Position numbers and translations under genes: made by a program | Notes under the pieces: generated by a model | Databases searched by the model: none | Told to the model about the DNA's origin: nothing | The model's input: the letters and a program-made list of their open reading frames with translations, nothing else | DNA from: Pseudomonadota bacterium | GTDB taxonomy: Bacteria; Pseudomonadota; Gammaproteobacteria; UBA1113 | DNA length: 64,000 nucleotides | Assembly: GCA_021778015.1 (NCBI GenBank) | Contig: JAJYCX010000003.1 | Span: 1-64,000 of the forward strand | Direction: 5' to 3' | Shown: piece by piece, positions 9,109-19,569 of the stretch | Numbering within the stretch: the stretch's first letter is position 1 | Layout of the letters: every line of letters begins with the position of its first letter

Positions 9109-9684
9109 ATGAAAAAATTAACCATAGCACTGATGGCTACATTGGCCATGGGCTTAGCAGCAACGACTTTTGCTGCGGACAACAAGGCTGCACCAGCACC
9201 TGTCAATACAGCGCCTGCAGCAGCAGCTAATACGGTAACATCGGCACCCAGAATCGGTGTGATTGAATTGGGTGAAGTTTTAAAAGCTGATCCGCAAATG
9301 CAGGCTTTGAAAAAGCAATTAGAAGCTCAGTTTAAGCCTAGAATGGATAAAATGACGGCTTTACAAGCTTCTTTAAAAAGCGATAGCGACAAAATGTCAC
9401 GTGATGCTTCTGTGATGAGTGCTGCAGATAAAACCGCATTGAACGATAAAATAGGCCGTGAGCAACGTGATTTAACTCGTATGCAACAAGATTACTTCCA
9501 AGATGCTAAAACAGCACAAAATGAAGCTATGTCTAAAGTGCTAAAACGTGTTGATGATGTAGTAGCTAAAGTGGCTAAACAACAAAACTTGGATCTTATT
9601 TTCCAACGTGAAAATGTAGCTTACCACAGTGCTCGTGTGGATATTACCAAAGCGGTAATTGCCCAAATGAAGTCAGCTTCCTAA
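9109..9684 (+). CDS. skp: Periplasmic chaperone Skp/OmpH family
   Basis: Periplasmic holdase that guards unfolded outer membrane proteins on the way to BAM. A clean signal peptide, MKKLTIALMATLAMGLAATT to FA, is followed by an Ala/Pro-rich linker and then the OmpH fold starting at RIGVIELGEVLKADPQM, with a long coiled-coil tentacle region (about residues 70-150). Length is 191, a little longer than E. coli Skp because of the linker. Position between bamA and lpxD agrees. Confidence 0.93.
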   Translation: MKKLTIALMATLAMGLAATTFAADNKAAPAPVNTAPAAAANTVTSAPRIGVIELGEVLKADPQMQALKKQLEAQFKPRMDKMTALQASLKSDSDKMSRDASVMSAADKTALNDKIGREQRDLTRMQQDYFQDAKTAQNEAMSKVLKRVDDVVAKVAKQQNLDLIFQRENVAYHSARVDITKAVIAQMKSAS

Positions 9685-9693
9685 TTAAGTAGT

Positions 9694-10731
9694 ATGAGTA
9701 AGTCTTACTGCTTAGCAGAAATTGCCGACCTCATTGGTTGCGAGGTAGACAGTCGTTGGCAAGATCGGCGTATTACCGGTCTTGCCCCTTTAGAAACGGC
9801 TAATATGGAACAAGTGAGTTTCATTAGTCATAGCAAGTATAAAAAATATTTGGCAACGACTAAAGCGGCTGCAGTGATAACTCCCGCTGAAACTGCTCGT
9901 TGCGTCAATGCGGATACCGCTGTGCTTATATATCCGGATCCTTATCTTGCTTACGCAAAACTAACCCATTTATTTGCTTATAGAACGCCTAGCATTGCAG
10001 GAATACATCCTAGTGCGGTTATAGACAAAAGTGCCAAAATTGCTCACAGTGCCAGTATAGGCGCTCAAGTGGTAGTGGAAGAGGGGGTAGTCATCGGTGA
10101 AAATGTAATCGTAGGCCCTGGTTGCGTTATAGGTGCGCACAGCACTATAGGCGATGACAGCTATTGTTATGCCAGAGTGACCCTTTATCATCACACACAA
10201 GTCGGCAAACGCGCTATTTTACACAGCGGCGTCGTGCTGGGTGCAGATGGTTTTGGTTTTGCGCCGGAAAAAGGGCAATGGGTCAAAATAGAGCAATTAG
10301 GATGTGTGTTAATAGGCGATGACGTTGAAATTGGTGCCAATACCACAGTCGATCGTGGTGCATTGGGCGATACGATTATCCATAATGGTGTTAAATTAGA
10401 TAATCAAATTCAGATTGGACATAATGTTAAGATCGGTCAGGGCACGGCTATTGCGGGTTGCACTGCCGTTGCGGGCAGCACCACTATAGGCCGCCATTGC
10501 CGTATTGCGGGTTTGGTGGGCATTGCAGGACATCTAGAAATCACCGATGGCGTGGTTATTCTGGGGATGAGTGGAGTCAGTAAATCTATTTTAGAACCGG
10601 GTATTTATGCCTCTGGTATTCCGTTAGAATCCCGCGAATCGTGGGCGAGAAATGTGATACAATTTAAACATTTAAATGAGCTGGCTAAGAGAGTTAACCA
10701 GTTAGAAAAGAGAGAGCAATCAGATGAGTGA
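9694..10731 (+). CDS. lpxD: UDP-3-O-(3-hydroxyacyl)glucosamine N-acyltransferase
   Basis: Third committed step of lipid A synthesis: transfers a hydroxyacyl chain from ACP to UDP-3-O-acylglucosamine. It has 345 residues. An N-terminal uridine-binding domain is followed by a left-handed beta-helix of hexapeptide repeats ([17 protein letters not shown] onward) containing the catalytic-His segment QIGHNVKIG. The C-terminal helix includes [14 protein letters not shown]. The stop overlaps fabZ by 8 bases. Confidence 0.96.
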   Translation: MSKSYCLAEIADLIGCEVDSRWQDRRITGLAPLETANMEQVSFISHSKYKKYLATTKAAAVITPAETARCVNADTAVLIYPDPYLAYAKLTHLFAYRTPSIAGIHPSAVIDKSAKIAHSASIGAQVVVEEGVVIGENVIVGPGCVIGAHSTIGDDSYCYARVTLYHHTQVGKRAILHSGVVLGADGFGFAPEKGQWVKIEQLGCVLIGDDVEIGANTTVDRGALGDTIIHNGVKLDNQIQIGHNVKIGQGTAIAGCTAVAGSTTIGRHCRIAGLVGIAGHLEITDGVVILGMSGVSKSILEPGIYASGIPLESRESWARNVIQFKHLNELAKRVNQLEKREQSDE

Positions 10732-11179
10732 AGTATTAAGAGTAACCGACATATTAAATTATCTACCACATCGCGCTCCTTTTATGCTGGTGGATAGAGT
10801 GTTGGAATATGAAAAAGGCAAGAGTTTAGTGGCTATTAAAAATGTCACTTTCAACGAACCATTCTTTGCCGGGCACTTTCCAGGTAATCCTGTTATGCCT
10901 GGAGTATTGATCATTGAAGCTTTAGCGCAAGCGGGCTGTATATTGGCATTTTTATCTAATGACAATGATGTTTCCAGTGAGGAACTTTATTTATTTGCAG
11001 GTATCGATAATGCACGTTTTCGCCGAGTAGTGACTCCAGGTGATCAACTTAAATTAGAAGTCACCATTACCAAAATGAAGCGCGACTTTTTAAAAGTTGA
11101 AGCTACCGCCAGTGTGGATGGTGAAGAAGCCTGCAGTGCAGAAATTATGAGTATTAGATCTAGGGTACAAAAAAAGTGA
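10724..11179 (+). CDS. fabZ: 3-hydroxyacyl-[ACP] dehydratase FabZ
   Basis: Hot-dog fold dehydratase of type II fatty acid synthesis, competing with the lipid A pathway for hydroxyacyl-ACP. At 151 residues it has the normal length. The active site is clear: [11 protein letters not shown] with His51, then [11 protein letters not shown] with Glu65. It overlaps lpxD upstream and shares a GTGA overlap with lpxA downstream, so the three are translationally coupled. Confidence 0.96.
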   Translation: MSEVLRVTDILNYLPHRAPFMLVDRVLEYEKGKSLVAIKNVTFNEPFFAGHFPGNPVMPGVLIIEALAQAGCILAFLSNDNDVSSEELYLFAGIDNARFRRVVTPGDQLKLEVTITKMKRDFLKVEATASVDGEEACSAEIMSIRSRVQKK

Positions 11180-11949
11180 TACATCCAAGCGCAATCATTC
11201 ATGAAACAGCTAAAATCGACAGCAGTGTCAACATAGGACCATGGACTTATATTGGTGCCGAAGTCGAAATTGGTGCTGGCACGATTATAGGACCACATGT
11301 GTGCATCGAAGGGCCGACTACATTAGGTCAAAACAATCATATACACCCTTATGCCTCCATAGGCGGTGATCCTCAGGATAAAAAATATGAAGGCGGTAAA
11401 ACGCGCTTAGAGATCGGCGATAGCAATTCCATACGTGAATTTGTCACGATTAATCGCGGTACTGAGCAAGGCGGCAATGTGACTCGTTTAGGCAGTCATA
11501 ATTTATTGATGGCTTATGTGCATGTTGCACACGATTGCATCGTAGGCGATCACGTTATTTTTGCTAATAATGCGAGCCTTGCGGGCCATGTGATCGTGCA
11601 TGATCATGCTATATTGAGTGGTTTTTCTGCCATACATCAATTTGTCGTTATAGGTGAGCACAGTTTTGTGGCTCATGCAGGCATGGTAGGGCAAGATGTA
11701 TTGCCTTATGTCTTAGTTTCTGGCGACCCAGCCGAGCCTTATGGCATTAATTCCTTGGGCATAAAGCGTCGTGGTTTTACAGAAGAACAAATTGCAGCGA
11801 TTAAATCAGCGTATAAAATTATTTTCCGTCAAGGTCTAAAATCAACTGAAGCAATAGAAAAACTCAAAGAAATGGTTACTGCACATCCGGAGATTGCGCC
11901 TATGTTGCAGGCTTTAGAAAATCCATCGGCGCGTGGTATTGCCCGCTAA
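11176..11949 (+). CDS. lpxA: Acyl-[ACP]-UDP-N-acetylglucosamine O-acyltransferase
   Basis: First step of lipid A synthesis. The 257 residues form a hexapeptide-repeat beta-helix ([18 protein letters not shown] onward) with the catalytic His119 in HVAHDC and the chain-length ruler region after it. The start is GTG at 11176 overlapping the fabZ stop (GTGA). The C-terminal helical part contains [18 protein letters not shown], typical of LpxA. Confidence 0.96.
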   Translation: MIHPSAIIHETAKIDSSVNIGPWTYIGAEVEIGAGTIIGPHVCIEGPTTLGQNNHIHPYASIGGDPQDKKYEGGKTRLEIGDSNSIREFVTINRGTEQGGNVTRLGSHNLLMAYVHVAHDCIVGDHVIFANNASLAGHVIVHDHAILSGFSAIHQFVVIGEHSFVAHAGMVGQDVLPYVLVSGDPAEPYGINSLGIKRRGFTEEQIAAIKSAYKIIFRQGLKSTEAIEKLKEMVTAHPEIAPMLQALENPSARGIAR

Positions 11950-11966
11950 TAGACTTGAGATCTAAT

Positions 11967-13121
11967 ATGCTAACTATAGGAATAGTTGCCGTAGAGCCTT
12001 CTGCCGATATACTTGGCGCTAGCCTCATGCAAGCTTTATTGGCTACACGGCAAGATATTCAATTTATAGGCGTGGGTGGCCCGCGCATGGCAGCGGTAGG
12101 ATTTAAGAGCCTATATCCATTTTCAGCCTTATCACACATGGGCTTTATAGAAGTCATCAAACATTTACCCACACTATTATCAGCCCGACGTTATTTGTTA
12201 TCTCAATTTATTGAGCAAAAGGGTGATCTTTTTATAGGCATTGATGCGCCCGATTTTAATTTATATCTAGAAGAGCGCCTCAAAAAGAAGTCCATCAAAA
12301 CGGTACATTATGTTAGCCCTAGTGTGTGGGCTTGGCGCTCCGGGCGTATTCATCGCATCAAACGCGCTGTAGATTTGTTATTAACCTTATTTCCTTTTGA
12401 AGCACAATTTTATCAAAAAAATGCCATGAAGGTGCAATTTGTAGGTCATCCTTTGGCCGATGAAATTGGATTCGATATTAATGTCAAAGAAGCTCGCCGT
12501 AATTTAGATATAGACCCTGAAGCCAAGATAATCGCCTTATTTCCCGGCAGCCGCAGCGCAGAAATTAAATATATGGCGCGCTCTTTTTTAGAAGCGGCAC
12601 AACTGTGTTATGCACAAGATGCCAGTTTGCAATTTATAGTAGCTCTGCCGAACGAGACTTTAAAAGAACAGTTCTTAGCAAAATGTGAAGATCTATTAGC
12701 GCACTTCCCGGTAACGATACAAGTAGGGGATTCGCATACCGTATTAGCCGCAGCCGATGTAGTTTTGGTAAAATCAGGCACGGTTACCCTAGAAGCTTTA
12801 TTGTATAAAAAACCGATGGTCATAGCATTTATGGCGTCACCTATCAGCTTTTGGATAGCGCGCAAAATCATCAATGTAAAATATATAGGCTTACCGAATT
12901 TATTAACGGACAAGCCTTTAGTGCCTGAAATCTTACAAGAAGATGCTAAACCTGAAGTGTTGGCAGAAGCCTTGTTAGGCTATTTTAAAGAACCACAAAA
13001 AAGCATTGCTTTAAAAAAAGAATATGAACAACTACATCGCCAATTGCGCTGCAATGCGAGTGAGGTGGCAGCAAAGGCAATTTTTGAGTTGTTGAGTGGG
13101 TCCTCTATAGACTGTGGATAG
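11967..13121 (+). CDS. lpxB: Lipid-A-disaccharide synthase
   Basis: GT-B glycosyltransferase joining UDP-2,3-diacylglucosamine and lipid X. The ATG at 11967 gives 384 residues; a TTG at 11955 is possible but lacks better support. Conserved blocks: HYVSPSVWAWRSGRIHRI, LFPGSRSAEI and VKSGTVTLEALLYKKPMVI. The N-terminal glycine motif, normally GExSGD, reads VEPSADILG here, with both glycines replaced. In E. coli rnhB and dnaE follow lpxB; here they lie 27 kb away and a minus-strand HEAT gene abuts the stop. Confidence 0.94.
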   Translation: MLTIGIVAVEPSADILGASLMQALLATRQDIQFIGVGGPRMAAVGFKSLYPFSALSHMGFIEVIKHLPTLLSARRYLLSQFIEQKGDLFIGIDAPDFNLYLEERLKKKSIKTVHYVSPSVWAWRSGRIHRIKRAVDLLLTLFPFEAQFYQKNAMKVQFVGHPLADEIGFDINVKEARRNLDIDPEAKIIALFPGSRSAEIKYMARSFLEAAQLCYAQDASLQFIVALPNETLKEQFLAKCEDLLAHFPVTIQVGDSHTVLAAADVVLVKSGTVTLEALLYKKPMVIAFMASPISFWIARKIINVKYIGLPNLLTDKPLVPEILQEDAKPEVLAEALLGYFKEPQKSIALKKEYEQLHRQLRCNASEVAAKAIFELLSGSSIDCG

Positions 13122-13123
13122 GG

Positions 13124-13849
13124 CTATTTTTGAGTTAGAATTAGCAAAGCACGTTGTGCATCTTTTCTAACATGCCCATCCGGGTCATTACTTAAAACTT
13201 TTATTGCTTCTATGATATCTTTCCCACCATACTGACTGGCGATGTGACATGCAAATCTCCTATGTCGGTGAACTTCCTTATCACTGGCAAAAAGCTCAAA
13301 TGCTGTTTTCCAGTTGAGAGGATCGGCATGGTCGTATAATACATAAGCCGCGTCTTTGCGGCAGTGTTTATCTCGACGGTAAATTAAAGCGATCAGATCA
13401 AAATCAGAAGGCAGCCATATATTACTGAGTGAAAATATGGCTGCATGGCGGACATTCGGGTCCTTAGACTTTAGCATACAAGCAATTTCTTCATGAAATT
13501 GTTTTAAGCCCAAATCTCCCACTGCATTACAAGCAGCCGTCATTATTAATTGATCGGTACTTTTTAAATTTTTATATATAATATCAGCCGCTTGAGCACC
13601 TAAACCATGTTTACTTAAAGAGTTCATAGCCGCTATCTTTTCATACTTATCTCCGCTTAAAGCATATTTTTTAAGCAGCTCTAGAGAGCTTAAGGTATTT
13701 TTATTCCCTAGTGCTTCAAATGCAGCCCACTTCTCTGGATAATTGGCAAGAAGCTTTTCTAGCATATTTTCGCTTAACGCATTAGGAATTTCTATTCCAT
13801 TTATATAGGACTTAATAATAGTTTTGGCTCGCTTTTTTCTTCTACCCAC
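13124..13849 (-). CDS. HEAT-repeat protein of unknown function
   Basis: The 241 residues are alpha-helical with repeated HEAT/PBS-lyase-like units such as IAAMNSLSKHGLGAQAADII, MTAACNAVGDLGLKQFHEEI and DGHVRKDAQRALLILTQK. These are protein-interaction scaffolds and the partner cannot be read. The GTG start at 13849 has only a weak ribosome site and precedes a basic N-terminus (GRRKKRAK). It lies 19 bases after the synthase-like gene and probably shares its transcript. The 3' end meets lpxB convergently with 2 bases between stops. Confidence 0.75.
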   Translation of the reverse strand: MGRRKKRAKTIIKSYINGIEIPNALSENMLEKLLANYPEKWAAFEALGNKNTLSSLELLKKYALSGDKYEKIAAMNSLSKHGLGAQAADIIYKNLKSTDQLIMTAACNAVGDLGLKQFHEEIACMLKSKDPNVRHAAIFSLSNIWLPSDFDLIALIYRRDKHCRKDAAYVLYDHADPLNWKTAFELFASDKEVHRHRRFACHIASQYGGKDIIEAIKVLSNDPDGHVRKDAQRALLILTQK

Positions 13850-13868
13850 ACGCTAATTTTACTCCTAA

Positions 13869-14672
13869 TTAAGGTTTTGAGGAAGGTAGCATATGCTTAC
13901 ACCACCAAGCAGTAAAATACTTTCTAAGCGGGGTTAATTCACTATAACTATTTAATAAAACAGAATAGTCTTTTTCATTTAACAACAGCTGTTTAGACTT
14001 AAGCTTGGCTTCAATTAACGAAGGGTGTTGTGAGTATTGTTCAGCAGCAGGCAATAACAACAAAGCGGCTTGATAGTCTGCCAAGGCTTTTTGCGCCTGC
14101 GTATTTAAAATAGTGTGAATTTCCGCATTAGAAAGATCTTGCCAGATGGGTAAGACTGTTAACGGCAGAAAAACACGATCTTTTTTGATGTTGCGCCCTA
14201 GGTACAGTATTTCATCCATTAGACTTAGGGCTACAGCTATGCTGCGGGTATAATGCAATACATTCGGATCTTTAAAGCCATAGATATAAGCTGCTAGGCT
14301 TTGTTGGATGCCCCGCGTTCTATAGCTATAGGCATTGAAGTCTGCCTCGGTACAACAATGATCCAATTCGCGTGTTACTCTGACGCCCTCTAAATAATCC
14401 TGCAGCAGAGCAGAGGGTAATTTATACTGTGTAATGACGTCTTGCATCGCTATGGCAGTTGGATGCGTCGCTTTTTGCATAAACATGTGCGCCATTTCTT
14501 GATGCCACCACGCCCATTTCACCATAAAAATATCGGTTTCTGTCAAAGTTAACATCTGCGACAAGGTATCGCAAAAAGCATACAATTTCATAACCGCATC
14601 TTTTTTAGCTTTGTCTAGGAATAACCAACTGTAATATAAATCACTTCCCGGTGCTGCAAGAGTATCGTTCAT
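13869..14672 (-). CDS. Squalene/phytoene synthase family protein, degenerate metal motifs
   Basis: The 267-residue protein has the all-helical fold markers of the head-to-head prenyl synthase family: [18 protein letters not shown] and [20 protein letters not shown] resemble the QLxNxLRDxxxDxxxGRxYLP region. The usual first DxxxD motif is poor here (YAFCDTLSQ), as in NDUFAF6-like members that are not known to be catalytic. It overlaps mutS by 4 bases (ATGA), implying one transcript. Whether it makes an isoprenoid or acts as an assembly factor cannot be told. Confidence 0.7.
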   Translation of the reverse strand: MNDTLAAPGSDLYYSWLFLDKAKKDAVMKLYAFCDTLSQMLTLTETDIFMVKWAWWHQEMAHMFMQKATHPTAIAMQDVITQYKLPSALLQDYLEGVRVTRELDHCCTEADFNAYSYRTRGIQQSLAAYIYGFKDPNVLHYTRSIAVALSLMDEILYLGRNIKKDRVFLPLTVLPIWQDLSNAEIHTILNTQAQKALADYQAALLLLPAAEQYSQHPSLIEAKLKSKQLLLNEKDYSVLLNSYSELTPLRKYFTAWWCKHMLPSSKP

Positions 14673-17101
14673 TGTGCAACCTCACTGTTCTTAAAAATAG
14701 CGTGTATGTCTTTTTTCAAGTTAGACAATTCCAATTGTTGAAGTTTTTCATAAGCTTTGTTAATCACCACATCGGGGATGCCCGCCAGTTGTGCTACATG
14801 CAAGCCATAACTCTTATTAGCCGGCCCGGCTTCAATGCGATGCAAAAAGATGATAGAGCCGTCCTTGTCGCTGGCACTGACGTGCAAATTGACAGCACAA
14901 TCTAAATTATCGCTCAAATGTGTTAATTCAAAAAAGTGCGTAGCAAATAAAGTTAAGCTTTGATTGTGCTCCGCCAAATATTCGGCACAAGCATAAGCAA
15001 GGGACAAGCCATCGAAGGTGCTGGTGCCGCGGCCGATTTCATCCATTAACACTAAACTTTGTGGCGTTGCTTGTCTTAAAATAGTAGAAGTCTCTATCAT
15101 CTCCAACATAAAAGTAGATTGTTTTTCGGTAAGGTTATCGGATGCGCCTATACGCGTAAATATGCGATCAACCAAACCTATACGTGCTTGTTGCGCTGGC
15201 ACAAAACTACCGATTTGCGCTAACAACACAATAATAGCGACTTGACGCATATAAGTAGATTTACCACCCATGTTAGGACCGGTGATGATTTGCATGCGGT
15301 TTTGTGGTGTGAGTTTGGTATCGTTGGCAATGAAAGGTTCTTCTAAGTAGGCTTCAACCACTAAATGACGCCCTTGTTTGATGAGTATGCCGGGTTCATC
15401 GCTCAGTATAGGCCGTATCAATTCTAAGCTATAAGCGCGTTCCGCTAAATTGGTTAACACATCCAACTGAGCTAAAGCATCGGCTAAATGTTGTAAGGGC
15501 AATAATTGTTCGTTGATGATATCTAATAACGCTTCATATAATTCCTTTTCGCGGGTTAGAGCTTTAGCTTCTGCACTCAATACCTTGTCTTCAAATGATT
15601 TTAATTCAGGCGTAATAAAACGCTCGGCATTTTTAAGCGTTTGCCTGCGCATATAATGCGAAGGAGCCTGCTCAGCCTGCATGCGGCTTATTTCAATAAA
15701 GAAACCATGGACTCTGTTAAACCCCACTTTAAGAGAGCTTAAGCCAGTCTTTTGCTTTTCTTCTTGTTCTAGTTTCACTAGAAATGAATCCGCGTGCGTG
15801 CTGAGTTGTCGTAATTCATCTAATAGAGCATCGTAACCTTCGGCAATAACTCCACCGTCTCGTATCAATGCAGCCGGTTCGGCAGCAATGGCTTTAAAAA
15901 GCGTTGCGCTTAACTCGGGGAATAAATGTATATTGTCTTTAAGTGTGGTTAATAATTCACTGTTATTTGCTTCTAGGCTATTTTTTAATGCGGGCAAAGC
16001 CAGTAAGGTATCTTTTAATTTTAATAAATCGCGCGGCCTAGCACTGTGCAAAGAGACGCGCGTTAAAATACGTTCTACATCGCCTATAGGCGCTAATAAT
16101 TCTCTAACCGTATTGTGATTTGCCAGCAAAGATTGTATCGCTTGTTGCCGTTGTTCTAATGCATTGCGCTGACGTAAAGGTTGATTGAGCCAACGATTTA
16201 ACAAGCGACTGCCCATAGGGGTTTTGGTTTTATCTAAAATGGCGCGTAGGGTATGAGAGGCTTTGTCGTGTAAACTGACGCTGATTTCCAAATTACGACG
16301 GCTATGGGCGTCCATAATGACCGTCTCTACATTGGAAACCACTTTCAAAGATTGCAAATGCGCTAGGGTAGTGCATTGGGTTTGCAAGGTGTAACGTAGC
16401 AAGGCACCAGCGGCAATCACCGCTGCAGGCAGATGTTCACAGTCAAAGGCCTTTAATGTTTGTACCTTAAATTGTTGTAACAATACTTTTTGAGCGCTGT
16501 TTAAATTAAAATCCCAGGGTGGTCGCTTGTTGACATGAAACTCTTTTAGATATTGTGACACGGGCATTTCGCCATTAATCAATATTTCCGCAGGGCGCAA
16601 GCGCGCCAATTCAGCTTGCAAGGCTTCTAGACTGTCTAATTCACTGATTTCAAATTGGCCACGGCTTAATTCCAAGCAGGCTAGGCCAAAACGATCTTTT
16701 TCTTGATGCAAGGCTAATAAGATATTGTCGTCGTTGGCATTGAGCAGGGCTTCTTCGGTTAAGGTGCCTGGAGTAATGATGCGAGTGACCTCGCGCTGCA
16801 TAGGGCCTTTAGTGCTGCCTGGTTCGCCAATTTGTTCGCAGATGGCCACACTGCGGCCTAAACGCACTAATTTAGCCAAATAATTATCTACGGCATGGAA
16901 TGGCACGCCCGCCATAGGAATGGTTTTTCCGGCGGAGTGGCCGCGTTGAGTCAAAGTAATATTGAGTAATTTAGCCGCTTCTATGGCGTCATCGAAAAAC
17001 ATTTCATAGAAATCGCCCATACGATAGAACAATAAAACATCTTTATATTGATCTTTAATGCTCAAATATTGTTGCATCATCGGGGTATGATTATCGCTCA
17101 T
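14669..17101 (-). CDS. mutS: DNA mismatch repair protein MutS
   Basis: Mismatch sensor of DNA repair. The start at 17101 ([12 protein letters not shown]) is preceded by GAGG; the frame is open to 17173 but that extension has no homology. [11 protein letters not shown] carries the Phe-x-Glu mismatch wedge, and [13 protein letters not shown] (near residue 607) is the Walker A site, followed by [18 protein letters not shown]. Length is 810, against 853 in E. coli: the protein ends after [19 protein letters not shown], without the C-terminal tetramerisation segment. MutH is encoded at 57123. Confidence 0.96.
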   Translation of the reverse strand: MSDNHTPMMQQYLSIKDQYKDVLLFYRMGDFYEMFFDDAIEAAKLLNITLTQRGHSAGKTIPMAGVPFHAVDNYLAKLVRLGRSVAICEQIGEPGSTKGPMQREVTRIITPGTLTEEALLNANDDNILLALHQEKDRFGLACLELSRGQFEISELDSLEALQAELARLRPAEILINGEMPVSQYLKEFHVNKRPPWDFNLNSAQKVLLQQFKVQTLKAFDCEHLPAAVIAAGALLRYTLQTQCTTLAHLQSLKVVSNVETVIMDAHSRRNLEISVSLHDKASHTLRAILDKTKTPMGSRLLNRWLNQPLRQRNALEQRQQAIQSLLANHNTVRELLAPIGDVERILTRVSLHSARPRDLLKLKDTLLALPALKNSLEANNSELLTTLKDNIHLFPELSATLFKAIAAEPAALIRDGGVIAEGYDALLDELRQLSTHADSFLVKLEQEEKQKTGLSSLKVGFNRVHGFFIEISRMQAEQAPSHYMRRQTLKNAERFITPELKSFEDKVLSAEAKALTREKELYEALLDIINEQLLPLQHLADALAQLDVLTNLAERAYSLELIRPILSDEPGILIKQGRHLVVEAYLEEPFIANDTKLTPQNRMQIITGPNMGGKSTYMRQVAIIVLLAQIGSFVPAQQARIGLVDRIFTRIGASDNLTEKQSTFMLEMIETSTILRQATPQSLVLMDEIGRGTSTFDGLSLAYACAEYLAEHNQSLTLFATHFFELTHLSDNLDCAVNLHVSASDKDGSIIFLHRIEAGPANKSYGLHVAQLAGIPDVVINKAYEKLQQLELSNLKKDIHAIFKNSEVAQ

Positions 17102-17315
17102 ATACGCTGCCTCAACTCGTAGAAATATGGGCCATAAGATAGCATATTTAGCGTTCTGAGACGATTCGAGCAATAAATGAACTGTTTAAAAGGTCCTCGC
17201 AAAAAATATAGAAATGCATTAAGATCGGGAATATATTTGAGTGACAGGAGGTAGCGACAAGTATTTCTATACCAATGGGAAAGGAATAAAACTATTATTA
17301 GCGTAAAGGTTAACC

Positions 17316-17690
17316 ATGACATATACAAATGAAGAGTTTAAAGCAAGTTTAGAACGATATTTGGAGGCTAAACGAGCTAAACAAGATGCTAGATCAAAAA
17401 GGTGTTCATTTTTTAGAAGAATAAGTTCAGATCCTGCCTATGAAGCGAAGGTGGATTTTGCTGAAAGATTGATTGCAGCAATTAATGCAATCGAAGAAAA
17501 AAATACTAGCGATAATCGCCATGCTTTCAGGCAATTAGTCCGAAGTGGGCTAGATGGAGAGGAAGGATTTTTGTACTCAGTAACTCAAGTAGCAACATCG
17601 CAGCTTTATGGCTTATTGCTCCATAAACGGGATGCGATGAAAGAAGAAAGGGCTCTAAGCTCGCAACAGCATCTTCAAAAGCTACAATAA
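17316..17690 (+). CDS. Small hypothetical protein
   Basis: A charged, helical, probably cytoplasmic protein of 124 residues with no family I recognise; no signal peptide or membrane segment. An N-terminal basic stretch (KRAKQDARSKRC) is followed by SDNRHAFRQLVRSGLDGEEG. The ribosome site is weak (AAAGG, 9 bases before ATG). It opens the AT-rich accessory island between mutS and mlaF and may be an effector-like gene, but that is only context. Confidence 0.5.
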   Translation: MTYTNEEFKASLERYLEAKRAKQDARSKRCSFFRRISSDPAYEAKVDFAERLIAAINAIEEKNTSDNRHAFRQLVRSGLDGEEGFLYSVTQVATSQLYGLLLHKRDAMKEERALSSQQHLQKLQ

Positions 17691-17718
17691 CGTAATAAAA
17701 CGTAATTACATTACGTTA
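17688..17718. terminator. Inverted repeat at the end of the 124-residue gene
   Basis: TAACGTAAT (17688-17696) and ATTACGTTA (17710-17718) form a 9-base stem over the stop codon. The tail AGCTCTTTTCTC is only partly T-rich, so this is a possible weak terminator or a small palindrome of other use. Confidence 0.4.
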
Positions 17719-17860
17719 AGCTCTTTTCTCCCTCCAGGTGAAACATACGAGACCGCGCAGGCGAAGTGACCGATCGGCCTAGTTAAGGATATATTGCTTT
17801 CAATCTTGAATATGCTAGACTCAATCAGTATTGGGTAAAATCCTGCAAGGAAGCGATGCA

Positions 17861-19090
17861 ATGGTTGATAACAGAAAGTTTAATGTACTTTCCCTTTGTG
17901 GCGGTGGGGTGCGAGGGCTTATAACCGCTGCAATATTAAAGGAAATTGAGCAGAGGCTCATGAGAAAGCTTTCTACTTTCAATGTAAGAATTGCTGATTT
18001 TTATGACTTGATAGCAGGTACTAGTGCAGGAGGATTTTTAACATCTCTTTTATTAGCGCCCTTATCCAGTGAACACAAGACTTTATCTGCTGAAGAAATC
18101 TATCAAATATTTTATGATGCCACGGTTAATATTTTTTTATTGGCTGAACATGGGGAACCACTGAGAGATCCAGAGCTATGCTCAAAAAACATAAATAATA
18201 TATTAAACAAGATATTTGGCAAAATGGAATTAAAAGATTTGCTAAAACCGTCTCTTATTACAGCCTATGAACCTAATCGCGAATGGCTATCTTTCTTTAA
18301 ACAGCACTATGCGCAAAGAGTGCCAGAGTATAACTTTTTCTTAAGCGATGTTGTTGCGGCTACCTTTTCAATGCCCGTTCACTTTAACCCGGTTAAAACA
18401 AGGTCATTTTCTGACAATATTGTAAGGCGAGAATCTTTTTCAAGCATTATATCAAAACCCAAAATCCAAGAAACTCTTTTAGAAGAGCTTGTTAAAAAAA
18501 ATATTGTCAATACGAAAGGAGAGATCTTAATTGAGATGGATTTAAGCTGTCGAGAAAAACTTGGATTATCCTCAGGCTTTACACCACTAGAAAACTATAT
18601 CTATGACATTATTGAGCGTATAGCTAACCCCAAAATGCTTTTTATCGATGGCTCAATGTTTGCTAATTATCCATCTATGTCAGCATTAATTGAAATTCAT
18701 AACATAGCAAATACAAAAAAAAGCAATAAAAATGTAACACTTCTATCTTTAGGAACTGGAATTAACCAAATATATCACGAATATAATGTACAAGATAAAG
18801 ACAAGCTTACATCAAAGTTATTAAATATGTTATTTACAAGCTCAGAAAAACTGAGCCATTTTCAAACCTATATCACCTTTGAAACATCAAAAGCTACTGA
18901 TAACTATATTCATTTGAATCCCGTCATAATGTCATCAGGTCATAGCAATTTACCAACGTACTCTATAAATGATATACGACCAGAAAATATCAAAACATTA
19001 TTATCAATAACAGAAAGCTATATAAAAGCAATTGACCATAAATTAGATGATTATGTTGAGCATCTAATCAAAAATCAATATAGCTCATAA
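17861..19090 (+). CDS. Patatin-like phospholipase
   Basis: Predicted lipid acyl hydrolase with a Ser-Asp dyad, 409 residues. CGGGVRGLI (13-21) is the oxyanion loop, GTSAG (53-57) holds the nucleophile Ser55, AATFSMPVHF (about 166-175) is the structural motif, and IDGSMFANYPS supplies Asp263 (DGS instead of the commoner DGG). An insertion of some 80 residues separates the last two. ATG 17861 has AAGGA 9 bases upstream. No signal peptide; related Legionella VipD-type proteins are secreted effectors, so a host-directed role is plausible but inferred. The reading frame continues past the stop into an ankyrin remnant. Confidence 0.85.
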   Translation: MVDNRKFNVLSLCGGGVRGLITAAILKEIEQRLMRKLSTFNVRIADFYDLIAGTSAGGFLTSLLLAPLSSEHKTLSAEEIYQIFYDATVNIFLLAEHGEPLRDPELCSKNINNILNKIFGKMELKDLLKPSLITAYEPNREWLSFFKQHYAQRVPEYNFFLSDVVAATFSMPVHFNPVKTRSFSDNIVRRESFSSIISKPKIQETLLEELVKKNIVNTKGEILIEMDLSCREKLGLSSGFTPLENYIYDIIERIANPKMLFIDGSMFANYPSMSALIEIHNIANTKKSNKNVTLLSLGTGINQIYHEYNVQDKDKLTSKLLNMLFTSSEKLSHFQTYITFETSKATDNYIHLNPVIMSSGHSNLPTYSINDIRPENIKTLLSITESYIKAIDHKLDDYVEHLIKNQYSS

Positions 19091-19453
19091 AGGGCATTCG
19101 CGCCTTATGCTCAAAGGATACAGCACTGTAAGATATTCATGATTGAATCACTGCTGCGAGTGGGTGCTTTTATTAATCTTCAAACACCAAGTCATGGCAT
19201 GACGCCTTTGATGATAGCGGTATGGAATGGGTCTGCAACAGCACTATTTTTTTGCAATAGCATTTTATTTAACTCTAATCCTTTCTCTATGTTAAGCTTA
19301 GCTGCCGCATTCAAGGTTGAGGTAAAATTTGGAAGTTCGCATAAAAAATTGAATCTACTTTCTTTACTGACCCGATGTAAATTATTCCTTGATAAATCCA
19401 TTGCAAGTAGTGATGTACTTCGTTTTCTTTCTTTGGAAGAGTACGCTTTATAG
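19091..19453 (+). pseudogene. Ankyrin-repeat remnant in frame with the patatin gene
   Basis: Directly after the patatin TAA the same frame stays open for 120 codons. From 19139 it reads MIESLLRVGAFINLQT then GMTPLMIAVWNGSATA, the consensus of an ankyrin repeat (LLxxGAxxNxx...GxTPLxxAxxNG). Afterwards the similarity fades. A weak ribosome site argues against independent translation. The likely origins are a decayed ankyrin gene or the broken C-terminal part of a patatin-ankyrin fusion. Confidence 0.55.
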
Positions 19454-19569
19454 CATCATTAGCTAGACAATGGCGATCATTTCAAGCATAATTTCCTAAA
19501 GTGGGAAATGGGTTAAAGACCGCGAGAAACCGAATGTTTTTTAACCAAAACATAGGAGGCAGACGATTC

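Noticed and set aside
19192..19401. 69-codon minus-strand frame opposite the ankyrin remnant
   Set aside because: The plus strand shows ankyrin consensus; the minus frame has no ribosome site or recognisable motif.
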